Below are positions 42,135 to 54,894 of a stretch of 64,000 nucleotides of DNA, piece after piece. Within the stretch, counting starts at the first letter, position 1. Each line of letters opens with the position of its first letter. The notes below the pieces were generated by a model, which was given only the letters and a program-made list of their open reading frames with translations, was not told where the DNA came from and made no database searches. A program made the position numbers and the translations under genes. Source of the DNA: Salvelinus alpinus (lineage: Eukaryota; Chordata; Actinopteri; Salmoniformes; Salmonidae); assembly GCF_045679555.1 (NCBI RefSeq), contig NC_092092.1, positions 13,630,190 through 13,694,189 on the forward strand. Reading direction: 5' to 3'.

Positions 42135-42392
42135 TATATATTTTTTCCCCTTTTTCGTGATATCCAATCCAGTTACAGTCTTGTACCATCGCTGCAACTC
42201 CCATCTGACCAAGGAGAGGCGGAAGTCGTGAGCCGTGCGTCCTCCAAAACACGACCTGCCAAGCCGCACTGCTTCTTGACACAATGCTCGCTTAACCCAG
42301 AAGTCAGCCACACATATGTGTCAGAGGAAACACTGTACACCTGGTGACCGCAGGGCCAATTGCCTTAGACCGTTACGCCACTCGGGAGGCCA
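42135..42392 (-). mobile_element. tRNA-headed SINE, internally shortened
   Basis: Minus reading begins GGCCTCCCGAGTGGCG (tRNA-like head, 42375-42392), continues through a GTTTCCTCTGACACATATGTG segment and ends in an A-rich GGGGAAAAAATATA tail. This matches a common salmonid SINE from memory but lacks part of its body. Confidence 0.6.
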
Positions 42393-42519
42393 GAAATGAT
42401 TTCTTATGTGTACCTTCATGTGTGTGTAAAATATGACTGTTTTCAGATTTTTTATTATTAGATTTTAGATGTGTAATTTTTTGCAAAACTCTATTTATCT
42501 ATTGTTTAGCTGGAATGGA

Positions 42520-42605
42520 TTGTTCGTATCCTGTATATCTGACTGTGATATGTAAGTTACTCTGGATAAGAGCATCTGCTAAATGTCCAACGTAAATGTT
42601 TTACA
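42520..42605 (+). mobile_element. SINE tail fragment
   Basis: ATGTAAGTTACTCTGGATAAGAGCATCTGCTAAATG is the shared fish SINE 3' tail. Confidence 0.6.
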
Positions 42606-43030
42606 TACAAATAACCCTTTGAGCCCTCCAATGATTCTTTGCAGTTAAACAAATTGTTATTTGATATTTTAGTGATGATTAAAATATAGGAGTGGCGGCT
42701 CATTCAAATATTTTGGGGCGTGGTTTGGTCACTGCTTTTTTTGTGCAACAGTGAGTGAGAGGGTCAATCCAGTTTATCTCATCTGTTGTGTTATGCTCTG
42801 AGATGTAATTTATGACAATGGTCAATGACGTTGTCTTGTGAAAGACTTACGTATGGCCTTGTGCCAATTGAGAACGGTTGACTAAATCAGTAGTTCTTCA
42901 TTCTCTTCTCAGGGAATCCAAACCATTCCAGAGCTAGCACACCTGATTCAACTTGTTAATAAACACAACAATAGAAATATGGAATTTTAACAATATAATA
43001 TCGCTACTGAACCAGAATAAAAAACCCTGA
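42606..43030. other. Unassigned stretch
   Basis: Nothing recognised apart from AT-rich sequence. Confidence 0.35.
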
Positions 43031-43031
43031 A

Positions 43032-43606
43032 TGTTCTATAAAGAACCTTTGAGATTGAGAATGGTTCTACAAAGAACCGTTGAGATTGAGAATGGTTCTA
43101 TAGAGAAAGGTTGAGATCAAGAATGGTTCTACAAAGAACCGTTGAGATTGACGTTGGTTCTATAAAGAACTGTTGAGATAGAGAATGGTTCTATAAAGAA
43201 CTGTTGAGATTGAGAATGGTTCTGTAAAGAACTGTTGAGATTGAGAATGGTTCTATAAAGGACTGTTGAGATTGAGAATGGTTCTTTAAAGGACTGTTGA
43301 GATTGAGAATGGTTCTGTAAAGAACTATTGAGATTGAGAATGGTTCTATAAAGGACTGTTGAGATTGAGAATGGTTCTATAAAGGACTGTTGAGATTGAG
43401 AATGGTTCTGTAAAGGACTGATGAGATTGAGAATGGTTCTATAAAGGACTGTTGAGATTGAGAATGGTTCTGTAAAGAACCTTTGAGATTGAGAATGGTG
43501 TCTATAAAGGACTGTTGAGATTGAGAATGGTTCTGTAAAGAACCTTTGAGATTGAGAATGGTTCTATAAAGGACTGTTGAGATTGAGAATGGTTCTATAA
43601 AGAACC
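43032..43606. repeat. 31-bp minisatellite, about 18 copies
   Basis: Unit TGAGATTGAGAATGGTTCTATAAAGGACTGT with AACC/ACTG and TATA/TGTA variants. The flanks (GGTTCTATAAAGAACC and AAAAAGGGTCCTATATAGC) look like the arms of a short interspersed repeat in which the array may have expanded. Confidence 0.95.
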
Positions 43607-43624
43607 ATAAAAAAGGGTCCTATA

Positions 43625-43935
43625 TAGCCCCAAAAAGGGTTTTATAAACTGGGTAGTTCGAGCCCTGAATGCTGATTGGCTGACAGCCGTGGTATATCAG
43701 ACCGGATACCATGGGCATTACAAAACATTTATTTTTAATGCTCTAATTACTTTGGTAACCAGTTTATAATAGCAATAAGGCGGTATTGTGGTATATGGCC
43801 AATATACGACGGCTAAGGGTTGTGTCCAGGCACTCCACAATGCGCCGTGTCTAAGAACAGCTCTTGGCCGTGGTGTATTGGACATATACGACAAAACCCA
43901 GAGGTGCCTTATTGCTATTATAAACTGGTTATTTC
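43625..43935. mobile_element. MITE-like palindromic repeat
   Basis: Starts near TTTTATAAACTGGGTAGTTC and ends near ATTGCTATTATAAACTGG. Internal halves (GGTAACCAGTTTATAATAGC, AATATACGACGGCTAAGGG and CTCTTGGCCGTGGTGTATTG) fold back on each other. Recalled as an abundant salmonid repeat; non-coding. Confidence 0.6.
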
Positions 43936-44179
43936 TAGTTTGACGAGCTGTTTTCAGCAACGGATATTTTTTTATCCAGTTGTCATATTGTCAGGTTTGC
44001 TAGCAACTAACTATTTAGCTAGCTTCTAGCCTGGTGTTTGATATGCAATGTGATCTCCTTGTAATGAACAGTCAGTGTTGACAAGTGTCCTGACGAGAAG
44101 GCTAACTTTTCTAGCTATGACAGGCAAAATCGGCATATCAGCTCATTGTTATGGATATATCCAAATTAATGTCAATAGC

Positions 44180-44355
44180 AGTGGTGGTTGCTAAGGGGAG
44201 AACGGCTCATAATAATGGCTGGAACAGAACAAATGGAATGGCATCACACACCTGGAAACCACGTCTTTGATGTATTTGATACCATTCCACCTATTCCACT
44301 TCAGCCATTACCATGAGCACATCCTCCCCAATAAATGTGCCACCAACCTCCTGTG
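44180..44355. mobile_element. Short palindromic MITE
   Basis: Left AGTGGTGGTTGCTAAGGGGAG and right CCTCCCC...TGCCACCAACCTCCTG are imperfect complements; the middle (AATGGCTGGAACAGAACAAA against TTCCACTTCAGCCATTACCA) also pairs. Same family as the fragments at 1-17 and 28848-28885, and related to 18047-18179. Confidence 0.65.
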
Positions 44356-44387
44356 GTCATTAGAAAACAGTTACTTTGCTATTTGAA

Positions 44388-44740
44388 AGTATGAATTTAT
44401 AAACTTATAAAAAATTAATTGGCAAAAAAAAAGAAGGATTAATATCAGTAAATGTGTGCTTTCATATTGTTTTCTTTGGCAACTGTGCTATAATCGGGAT
44501 AAACAGCTTAAACAAACGTAATGGAGGTAGAGGTTGTGACTGTGTAGCTAGTTGGCTAGTTAGCAGCAAGCAAGGGATAAGAACGTGACCACTTAGCATA
44601 GCAATGGAACATAAAGAACGAACAACTGGGTCACGTCTCTAGCACCCAAAAGATGAGAAAGTATGAATTTGCTCATAAACATGAAATTATTCTACCGGTA
44701 AATGTGTGCTTTCCTATTGTTTTCTTTGGCAACAAATGGG
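44388..44740. repeat. Local duplication of an 80-90-bp block
   Basis: A block running from GAAAGTATGAATTT to TAAATGTGTGCTTTC and TTGTTTTCTTTGGCAAC appears at about 44388-44482 and again at about 44657-44733. A segmental or target-site-like duplication of unknown origin. Confidence 0.6.
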
Positions 44741-44849
44741 ATAAATTCCTCCGTTCTGTACATTACCTTGGACACATTTGCGTTGTCCATTATTTCCAAT
44801 GTAGTGTTTATCCCTTACTGATAGAACCCTTGGAAATGGTTATTTAAGG

Positions 44850-44945
44850 CACCATACAGGTTCCATTTTGAACCTTATGACCATGGTTATTCATAGAACC
44901 TTTTAAAAAAGGTTCCATATAGCACCAAAAAGGGTTCCGCTATGG
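44850..44945. repeat. Short interspersed repeat fragment
   Basis: GGTTCCATATAGCACCAAAAAGGGTTCC is shared in outline with the flank of the 31-bp minisatellite at 43603-43640. Confidence 0.45.
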
Positions 44946-45179
44946 TTACAAGCCAAAATACCATTATTTGGCACAAGATAGAATCATTTATTTTTTGTGT
45001 GTTACTGTAATGGGTTATTAAATATCGATGTTACAAATGTATCATTTGTACATTTCTTATACATTTTTTTGTTATTTGTTACATTTAACTTTGATTTAAT
45101 GTAAAACCTAGCAGTACTACTTATTTCTCTGACTGTGAGGCGGATACATGTACAGTATAAAGCAAAAAAAGATTATTAT

Positions 45180-45320
45180 TTGTTTCTCTGAAACAAGGCA
45201 AGGAGGGAAGGAGAGAAGAAGAGAGCAGAGAAGAGATATGGAGAAGAGGAGAGACCAACATCCAGAAGAGAGAGAAGAAGGAGAGGAGAAGAAGGAGGGA
45301 GAGGAGAGAGGGAGGGGAGT
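45180..45320. repeat. GA-rich low-complexity tract
   Basis: Interrupted purine run (GAGAAGAGGAGAGA type), non-coding. Confidence 0.8.
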
Positions 45321-45646
45321 ACAGTAGATAAGAACTCTGTATGTATTGTATGATGGACAGTAGAAGCTGGATGAAGGCTTTAAATAATGTGATCTGAGAG
45401 CAGTGTGTCCCTATAGCATTGTAATTACAGTAGAGCACTGCAATTAGTGAAATGATATATACAGTACATGCTCCCTGTGCACTCTTATAATAATCACACA
45501 CACACACACTCTAACTCTACACTTTACTCAAGGTCTTCAGAGGCTGTGAAAACACAATACTGCGGCAAGTCTCTCATTGGAATTCTTTCCTCTGTGTCAG
45601 TGTATGCCTTTGTTCTTATGGTCACTGACTGCTGTACGGTTCAGCC

Positions 45647-45934
<288 letters not shown>

Positions 45935-45959
45935 ATACCAGCATGCAATGATCAGATTT

Positions 45960-46380
45960 TTGCTAACCGATCGCTGCCTGCACCTGCCCGCCCGTGCAGC
46001 ATCACTACTCTGGACGGTTCTGACTTAGAATATGTGGACTACAAATACCTAGGTGTCTGGTTAGACTGTAAACTCTCCTTCCAGACTCACATCAAACATC
46101 TCCAATCCAAAGTTAAATCTAGAATCGGCTTCCTATTTCACAACAAAGCATCCTTCACTCATGCTGCCAAACATACCCTCGTAAAACTGACCATCCTACC
46201 GATCCTCGACTTCGGCGATGTCATTTACAAAATAGCCTCCAATACCCTACTCAATAAATTGGATGCAGTCCATCACAGTGCCATCCGTTTTGTCACCAAA
46301 GCCCCATATACTACCCACCACTGCGACCTGTACGCTCTCGTTGGCTGGCCCTCGCTTCATACTCGTCGCCAAACCCACTG
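45960..46380 (+). pseudogene. LINE reverse-transcriptase C-terminal fragment (second LINE family)
   Basis: The frame contains [14 protein letters not shown] and [19 protein letters not shown], typical of the region just after the reverse-transcriptase active site in non-LTR elements. It differs from the other LINEs in the window. It begins beside the TCTG microsatellite and breaks off at about 46380, where a Tc1 end begins. Its probable 3' tail resumes at about 46656. Confidence 0.75.
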
Positions 46381-46655
46381 AAAACGTTTGACCTCTGTCA
46401 TTGCCAACAAAGGGTATATAACAAAGTATTGAGATAAACTTTTGTTATTGACCAAATACTTATTTTCCACCATAATTTGCAAATAAATTCATAAGAAATC
46501 CTACAATGTGATTTTCTGGATTTTCTTTTCTCATTTTGTCTGTCATAGTTGAAGTGTACCTATGATGAAAATTACAGGCCTCTCTCATCTTTTTAAGTGG
46601 GAGAACTTGCACAATTGGTGGCTGACTAAAAACTTTTTTGCCCCACTGTATATAT
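46378..46655 (+). mobile_element. Right-end fragment of a Tc1-like transposon
   Basis: Starts inside the transposase C-terminus (an open stretch ending VIANKGYITKY then stop, near 46391-46432). It continues through a right terminal repeat with CATAGTTGAAGTGTACCTATGATGAAAATTACAG, ending TTGCCCCACTG at about 46649 before TA. Related to, but distinct from, the element at 602-2208. The left portion is missing. Confidence 0.8.
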
Positions 46656-46836
46656 ACTTATTTTTCTACTGTATTATTGACTGTATATTTGTTTTAACTC
46701 CATGTGCAACTCTGTGTTGTTGTATGTGTCGAACTGCTTTGCTTTATCTTGGCCAGGTCGCAATTGTAAATGAGAACTTGTTCTCAACTTGCCTACCTGG
46801 TTAAATAAAGGTGAAGTAAATAAAAATAAATAAAAA
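46656..46836 (+). mobile_element. LINE 3' tail
   Basis: GTATTATTGACTGTATATTTG...GGCCAGGTCGCAATTGTAAATGAGAACTTG...GGTTAAATAAAGGTGAAGTAAATAAAAATAAA, the A-rich tail of a salmonid LINE, probably the continuation of the fragment at 45960-46380. Confidence 0.65.
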
Positions 46837-46839
46837 GAT

Positions 46840-47527
<688 letters not shown>

Positions 47528-47740
47528 AGAGGAGAGTGTGGGTCTCCTGAGAAGATTCAAACAACCCTGTGGGATGGGAGGACCTAGCACTGATGTCTGT
47601 TCAACACGCAAACCGTGGCAGGGGTTACACACACATGCACACAGGCACACACAGGCACACACGCACACTGAAACACAATAACAGTTTATTCAGTGACCTT
47701 TTGAGGTTTTCACAGGAGATCGCTCTCAGTGCAAAGGAGG

Positions 47741-47908
<168 letters not shown>

Positions 47909-48078
47909 AGTGGCTGAATAGGTATCTGGGTTTAGTAAATCTGGATCTAAAATAAATGTCAGTGAATGATACAGTTTGGTGAAGGAGACAGAGAATCCTC
48001 ACATGAATTAACAGATTAAAAGATATGATATGGCACATTTCCTTCAGAAAAACATCAGTAAGCTATTGCACTCTTACT

Positions 48079-48592
48079 GTCACACCCTGATCGGTTTCAC
48101 CTGTCTTTGTGCTTGTCTCCACCCCCCTCCAGGTGTCGCCCATCTTCCCCATTATCCCCTGTGCATTTATTCCTGTGTTCTCTGTTTGTTTGTAGCCAGG
48201 TCGGCTTGTCTTGTCAGTTCTTACCAGTGTGCTTTCCCATCTTCTTGTTTTCTCAAGTTTCTGTTTCCTAGTTTCCCCGGTTCTGACCATTCTGCCTGAC
48301 CTGACCCCGAGCCTACCTGCCGTTCTGTACCTGCCTGACTCTGACCAGATTACGAACCTCTGCCTGCCCTGACCCCGAGCCTGCCTGCCGTTCTGTACCT
48401 GCCTGACTCTGACCAGATTACGAACCTCTGCCTCCCCTGACCGCGAGCCTGCCTGCTGTTCTGTACCTTACTGACTCTGCCCTGGATTACAGACCTGTGC
48501 CTGCCCTTGACCTGTCTTTTGCCTGCCCCCGTTTGGTCAATAAACATCTGTGATTCTAGCTGTCTGCGTCTGGGTCTTATCCTGAGTTCTGA
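48079..48592 (+). mobile_element. LTR-like interspersed repeat with 68-bp tandem units
   Basis: Bounded by a possible 4-bp duplication TACT (48075-48078 and 48593-48596). It contains about three copies of a 68-bp unit (TTCTGTACCTGCCTGACTCT at 48323, 48391 and, diverged, 48459) and an AATAAA at about 48539. The composition recalls a salmonid retroelement LTR, but ends are not TG...CA, so the class is uncertain. Confidence 0.5.
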
Positions 48593-48599
48593 TACTTTC

Positions 48600-49810
48600 T
48601 CAACCTCCAGTAGGTTCAATGACCATGCTTTACTTGCAAGATCATCATGTGAATTTAATCTTGCAAACTAGCTAGTGTTTTGGTTCATTAGCTTGTCAGC
48701 TAGCTAGCATTGGCAAGTGGATAACTTTCTAGTTCAAATTAGGCAGAAATGACAAAGATATGAATATTACAAACTTGTATTAATCATTGCAGAAACATTA
48801 AGACATTAGGACACAATTGCAAACAGACTTTGAAATGGAATAAAATGTATTCCAATCTACAGAAAGCCTACAGGTGTATTGTAGTCCACTACTATTTTGC
48901 TCAGGGTTGGATAACCCCATTGACTGGGGGTTCATTGATATCGGTATTTCAGTTACTATTGTGATGTCCAGTCCCCCTATAATTAGAACCCTACCTGTGC
49001 TCTAACTTTGCATGCTTTGCATTCACCTACCGAGCTAATACCTAGGTATTTCAGCATCCATGTCCCCGTGTTCTTACCTGTAAGCACTGCATACGGCATG
49101 CAGGGCAAAACCCTAGCATGTCACAAACACATGTTCCTCACGTCCTATATGGTGCGTACATACAGTACACCATGGAGATCCTTATAAAGAACTAATTGCT
49201 AATTCTCTGTCATACACATTCTGCTACTGGACCACCATTGCTATTGCTTCGTAGAACACTAGTTAGCCAACTAATAATGTTGTGTAGTTGCATGAACAGT
49301 GTGCGCCAAGATTATGATAACTAACCCTGTACCCTTTCATCTGCATTGTGTGACGGTAGAGATATTGTTGAAAATAGGTTTATTGTGTGAACAGCAAAGG
49401 GCTCATAACATCCACAATATATTCGTAAATTATGTGTCTCTCAGTAATTTTTTCCTGCATGTTTATGACTATGTACTGAGAATGAAATGCAATCAGCAAC
49501 ATAAGCTTCCTCCTCTACCTCTCTGCAGTACAGATTCTCACTGGCAGTGGACACAATTTTGAATATTTGAAGATGACATTAGATTGCGAAGTTATCCCTA
49601 AATGCTTATGACAAACTTTCTCCAGCCAGAGCCAGTGGTTTGGCTTATATTTTGAACACTAGCCTAAAGATGGAATGTTTTGTTGATTATTGTTGCCTAG
49701 TTACATGGTCACATTCACTTGGAGGTACCTGGATGTACCAGCACCGCTGTATCACAGATATAACAAGGAGCATCTTTGGCTGTATGCTAGCTAGCTGTAT
49801 GTGAATAAAC
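48600..49810. other. Unassigned region
   Basis: About 1.2 kb between the repeat and the TLR pseudogene. No exon with plausible splice sites or known repeat recognised. Confidence 0.4.
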
Positions 49811-49984
49811 CACTCTTAGATGGCGTCTGTGATGATTTCTATAGTGGGTTTGCCTGGCTGGACGTCACGGTGGTGCAGACATAGCCTCCAACCCTGCTAC
49901 CCATCCAGCTCTGGCTGTAGCTCCCTCATGACCCAGGGCTCATTATGGTCGTTGTAGGAGATGAAGGTGTCATACTGATTAACT

Positions 49985-50215
49985 TGAGGCTCCCGAGTGG
50001 CGCAGCGGTCAAAGGCACTGCATCTCAGTGCTAGAGGTGTCACTACAGACCATGGTTCAATTCCAGGCTGTATCACAACCGTCCGTGATTGGGAGTCCCA
50101 CAGGGCGGTGCACAATTGGCCCAGGGTTGTCCGGGTTAGGGATTTGGCCGGGGTAGGCCGTCATTGTAAATAAGAATTTGTTTTCAACTGACTTTCCTAG
50201 TTAAATACAAAAAAT
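49985..50215 (+). mobile_element. HpaI/SmaI-type salmonid SINE
   Basis: Starts AGGCTCCCGAGTGGCGCAGCGG with tRNA-like boxes (box B GGTTCAATTCC at about 50053). It continues GGGCGGTGCACAATTGGCCC and ends in the LINE-like tail CATTGTAAATAAGAATTTG...TTAAATAC. It lies between the LRR and TIR coding parts of the TLR pseudogene. Confidence 0.85.
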
Positions 50216-51144
50216 CAAAGCTGCATCTCTGTTTAGTGTCGTAGAGATAAGCCAGGAAGAGGTACTAGGTATAGACCACTTGCCATCTCAGAACTTACAT
50301 TTGGATTTTGTTTATCACCCACTGAATGAACCAAGCATTGCTGCAGTCACAATTAAATAAGTTATTATTCAGGTCCAGGTAACTCAAAGAAGGGAGAGCA
50401 TGCATCACTATCTCATTGACAGCTGTAAGTTCGTTATTTCTTACTTGCAAGTGGAACACTTGCAATAATTGGCTCCTATAAGGAAATCTAAAGACTCCTG
50501 TGCAGATTTTAACAGTAAGATTTTCCTGAGTTCTAGGATTGGGTAACACAGCTCTGGAGTGAGAGTTGTGAATATATTGTTGCTGATGTCAAGGTACATC
50601 AACTGGGGTGTGTAAGTGAATGTGTCTGGGTGCAGAGATTTAATACTGAGATTCCTTAACCATATTGTTAATAGAGACTTCACCTTCAAGACAGCTTGAT
50701 AGTAGATTATGCATTCCTTCCGGACACTGGCTGTAGATTTTCAGATATTCAAGAGAAAGAACGATGGAGCGTTTAGCGAGGGTTCGTCCATTTTATAGTT
50801 GTCTAATTGCTCTTGAAGGGATTTTATTTCCATACAGAATGAGATCTGTAAGGTTGACCAATCCCTCAAAGGCTCTGTCATTCATACTGGTAATTTGAAT
50901 TTAGTCTTTTAGTCTTCTTTCCCAATGGAGTTTAGTTTATTTCCTCCAATCTCAAAGATCTCTAGTTTTTCCAAACCATTTTTGAAAGCACTATTCATGT
51001 TCAGGATACTATTTTCTACCAGTTTTAGGACCGTTAAGGCCTTTAAATCCTGGAAGACATCATTTTCTAGATTATGAATTGTATTACTGTAAATGGACAG
51101 TTCTATGAGTCTTGTAAAATGTGCCAAATCTGATCAGTAAAGCA

Positions 51145-51300
51145 TAGAGGCTTAATCTGTTGGGCCAGTAACTGAAAGGTTGCTGGTTCAAATCCCAGAG
51201 ATGACAAGGCGTTGTCAATGTACCCTTGAACAAGGCACTTTACCCTAATTGCTCCTTTAAGTCGCTCTGGATACGAGCGTCTGCTAATTGACTAAAATGT
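51145..51300 (+). mobile_element. tRNA-derived SINE within the TLR pseudogene
   Basis: Contains GTTGCTGGTTCAAATCCC (box B), GAACAAGGCACTTTACCCTAATTGC and the tail AAGTCGCTCTGGATACGAGCGTCTGC. It is the same family as 4389-4556 in opposite orientation. It interrupts the leucine-rich repeats. Confidence 0.85.
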
Positions 51301-52874
51301 GATTATTGATACTGTTGCAACTGAGATCAAGGATTTCCCATGTGGAGAGAACAGATGAAAACTTGTTGTGGCACAGTCATAGATATGTCAGCTGCTTAAG
51401 AGATCTGAATGAGGACATAGACAGATCAGACATATTATTATCTGATAAATCCAGTTTTGTTGGCTGACTTCAATACTGGAGCAATTCCTCAGATACAAAC
51501 TGATGTCATATTTCAGTAGAAGTGTGCCCATTGCCCAATCTAGGTATGTGTTAGGCAATATCGGTTAGAACTTTGATATAGGGGTATTTATTTTTCCCTA
51601 AATTAGAAAGCGCCAGAGAAGCTAACAAGGAGTTCAGGCCTTGCAGCCCCATACTCATACCCTCCAAAGACATCTGGACACCGTTCAAGTCAAGCTTGTA
51701 CATGTCACTCAGAAAATAACTGTCCGCCACATCCCATTCCATGCTTCCATTTTGGACACAGTAGGAGAGGTCTAAATTCTTAAGGTTCGGGAGAACATCT
51801 GCTGTGATACTGAACTTTTCCAAAGGATTACAAGATACATCCAGCAACATCAGCCCTTTAATGTTTCCATTGATTCAAAAGAGGAACATTTGTTCCTACT
51901 AATGTAGATTTGTTAAACGTAAGAGGTGCTGAACATCCTTTAGATGATGTATTTTGTTGCTGCCTAAGTTCACTACCAGTAAACTTGAGAGAGACTGAAG
52001 GGATAATGATTCAATAGGTATGGTCAGGTTGTTTTCCAGGTTCAGCGCTGAGAAGTTGGCCCTGAAACATGTGGTCTGAGATGGTGGTGAGTTTGTTATA
52101 GCTCAGGTCTAGTTGCTGCAGAACTAGAATGGTAGAAAGCGCCGTCTTCAACATGAGAGATCACATTACTGGACATGGACTCGAATTTGAGGACTTTTAG
52201 ACCTTTAAACCCTTTGATTGCTGAAATGTTATTACAGAAAATGTCTAAAGATCTCACGACTGGGGGAAAGTTTTCCGGTATGGTGTGTAGGTTCCTATTT
52301 TCTAGAGTACCTTATTCTGAACAGGGGTGCAGTGTTTCAGTGAATACCCCCTTACTGGATTAACAAAAAGCCAGACATACAGCAGAAAGCAGAAAAACCC
52401 ATTCCTGGCAGCCATGTTGAGTTACAACACTAGGAACTTGAGTGGCTGGTGCACAACGTACTGTACATTGGAGCCTGGTGAGGTTCCCCTCAGGATGTTT
52501 TCACATCTAAAATAGACAAAAAAACAATTGTTTTTAAGGTGTTTGAAAGAGCTATTAAATTATTGAAACATATAGTTCCTTGAAAAACTATTAAACATCT
52601 TAAATGTACATTTTAAAATGTTTGTGCCTAGTAAGCATTTGAAAATTTAACAGATGAAATCCGATTTACAGTAAAAAACAAAAAGGAAGATCTGACTTAA
52701 TAAGGGTTACCTGGACACAGATTAAGCCTAGTCCTGGAATAAAAAGCTAACTCAATGTCTAAGACCAGATTTAATCTATGTTCATGGAAAAGGATAATGA
52801 TCTACACAATTTACTCCACAACTTCAAATCGCCTTTTTTTTTTACTAAACCCCTACTAGGCCCCTGTGAATATA

Positions 52875-54018
52875 CAGTTGAAGTCGGAAGTTTACATACA
52901 CCTTAGCCAAATACATTTAAACTCAGTTTTTCAATTTCCTGACATTTAATCCTAGTAAATATTCCCTGTCTTAGGTCAGTTAGGATCACCACTTTATTTT
53001 AAGAATGTGAAATGTCAGAATAATAGTAGAGAGAATGATTTATTTCAGCTTTTATTTCTTTCATCACATTCCCAGTGGGTCAGAAGTTTACGTACACCCA
53101 ATTAGTATTTGGTAGCATTGCCTTTAAATTGTTTAACTTGGGTCAAACATTTCGGGTAGCCCTCCACAAGTTTCCCGCAATAAGTTGGGTGAATTTTGGC
53201 CCATTCCTCCTGACAGACCTGGTGTAACCGAGTCAGGTTTGTAGGCCTCCTTGCTCGTACACACTTTTTCAGTTCTGCCAACACATTTTCTATAAGATTG
53301 AGGTCAGGGCTTGATGCTGCCACCCCAGTTGCTTCACGGTTGGGATGATGTCTTCGGCTTGCAAGCGTCCCCCTATTTCCTCCAAACATAACGATGGTCA
53401 TTATGGCCAAACAGTTCTATTTTTGTTTCATCAGACCAGAGGACATTTCTCCAAAAAGTACAGTTGTGCAGTTGCAAACCGTAGTCTGGCTTTTTTTATG
53501 GCGGTTTTGGAGCAGTGGCTTCTTCCTTGCTGAGCGGCCTTTCAGGCTATGTCGATATAGGACTCGTTTTACTGTGGATATAGATACTTTTGTACCTGTA
53601 TCCTCCAGCATCTTCACAAGGTCCTTTGCTGTTGTTCTGGGATTGATTTGCACTTTTCGCACCAAAGTATGTTCATCTCTAGGAGACAGAACGCGTCTCC
53701 TTCCTGAGCAGTATGACGGCTGCATGGTCCCATGGTGTTTATACTTGCGTACTATTGTTTGTACAGATGAACGTGGTAACTTCAGGCGTTTGGAAATTGC
53801 ACCCAAGGAAGAACCAGATTTGTGGAGGTGATATTGTGATACAGTGAATTATAAGTGAAATAATCTGTCTGTAAACAATTGTTGGAAAATGACTTGTGTC
53901 ATGCACAAAGTAGATGTCCTAACCGACTTGCCGAAACTATAGTTTGTCAACAAGACATTTGTGGAGTGGTTGAAAAACAAGTTTTAATGACTCCAACCAA
54001 ACTTCCAACTTCCAACTG
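52875..54018 (-). mobile_element. Sleeping Beauty-like Tc1 transposon with central deletion
   Basis: Ends CAGTTGAAGTCGGAAGTTTACATACA at 52875 and CTTCCAACTTCCAACTG at 54018, with TA on both sides. The left 26 bp match the Sleeping Beauty terminal repeat as I know it, while the right end is diverged. Inner repeat CAGTGGGTCAGAAGTTTACGTACAC lies near 53073. On the minus strand the transposase N-terminal half is readable (about 53806-53425), including SSVQTIVRKYKHHG and KPLLQNRHKK. It then frameshifts near the WSDETK motif, and about 0.4 kb of the catalytic core including the second Asp is deleted. The C-terminal part resumes with SSPDLNLIENV (Pro to Leu in the Glu motif) and ends FKGNATKY. Confidence 0.92.
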
Positions 54019-54191
54019 TATGTGTGTGTATGTGTATGTGTGTTTGTTCCTGTCCCTCAGAAAGTGTGCTGTAGCTAACACCCTAACCCGGAACAGCCTC
54101 TCTTTCTCCGTCACTTTATGTTTAGATGACCTTCTAACAAGCTAACAAAACACAAATGTGTCTGAGCAGCATTCCTCTGATATGAGGGAAC

Positions 54192-54436
<245 letters not shown>

Positions 54437-54894
54437 GGAATCTCCTGGGGCATTTTCTGTCAGCCTGACAGAACACAGACTCAGGGAGCGACAGTCAGTG
54501 TCATTTGAGCTAAAACGCTAAAGCGACGTTTGGAAAACTTTGAAAGCAACGTTTGCACAATATCAGATGTGGTCAATTATGGTAGAGGTGGCTTCTTTGG
54601 GGTAGTATGTCGCTTATTTTGTTCTTATACAGTTGGTCACGCACAGTTGCTTTTGGTAAATGACTTCCCACTGTGAGGGCTGTTTGAACAGAGAAAAAAA
54701 ATCTCTGTGAGTTCTATTCTAGAAATCAGTTCTGAGTTCTGACTGATCAGCCGATTGTGATGTCATCAATCAGAATGTTCAGTACTGAATGTCCTAAGTT
54801 TACACATGGGTGTTTACACACGGGTGTTTACACACGGGTGTTCCAGAGTACCTAGAAGGGTTAGGAGGAACAGAGTTAATGCACCTCAATGTGC

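Larger units (their letters stand above)
49815..52415 (-). pseudogene. Toll-like receptor pseudogene
   Basis: Toll-like receptors sense microbial ligands through leucine-rich repeats and signal by a TIR domain. On the minus strand the copy starts at an ATG at 52415 with a hydrophobic signal peptide (MAARNGFFCFLLYVWLF), then LRR fragments: LQQLDLSYNKLTTIS near 52105, LPNLKNLDLSYC near 51780, LKALTVLKLVENSIL near 51040 and LMYLDISNNIF near 50600. An LRR C-cap with LDLNNNLFNCDCSNAWFIQW follows near 50320. The TIR domain begins at about 49985 with QYDTFISYNDHNEPWV (box 1) and LCLHHRDVQPGK (box 2), then ends at 49815. Stops (for example right after ELDG near 49900) and frameshifts are frequent, two SINEs interrupt it, and the transmembrane region and distal TIR are lost. 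The TIR wording suggests a fish TLR13/TLR22-type receptor; subfamily uncertain. Confidence 0.88.

Noticed and set aside
43032-43606. Regulatory array of transcription-factor sites
   Set aside because: The 31-bp units are uniform, and the flanks resemble a MITE; there is no nearby gene to regulate.
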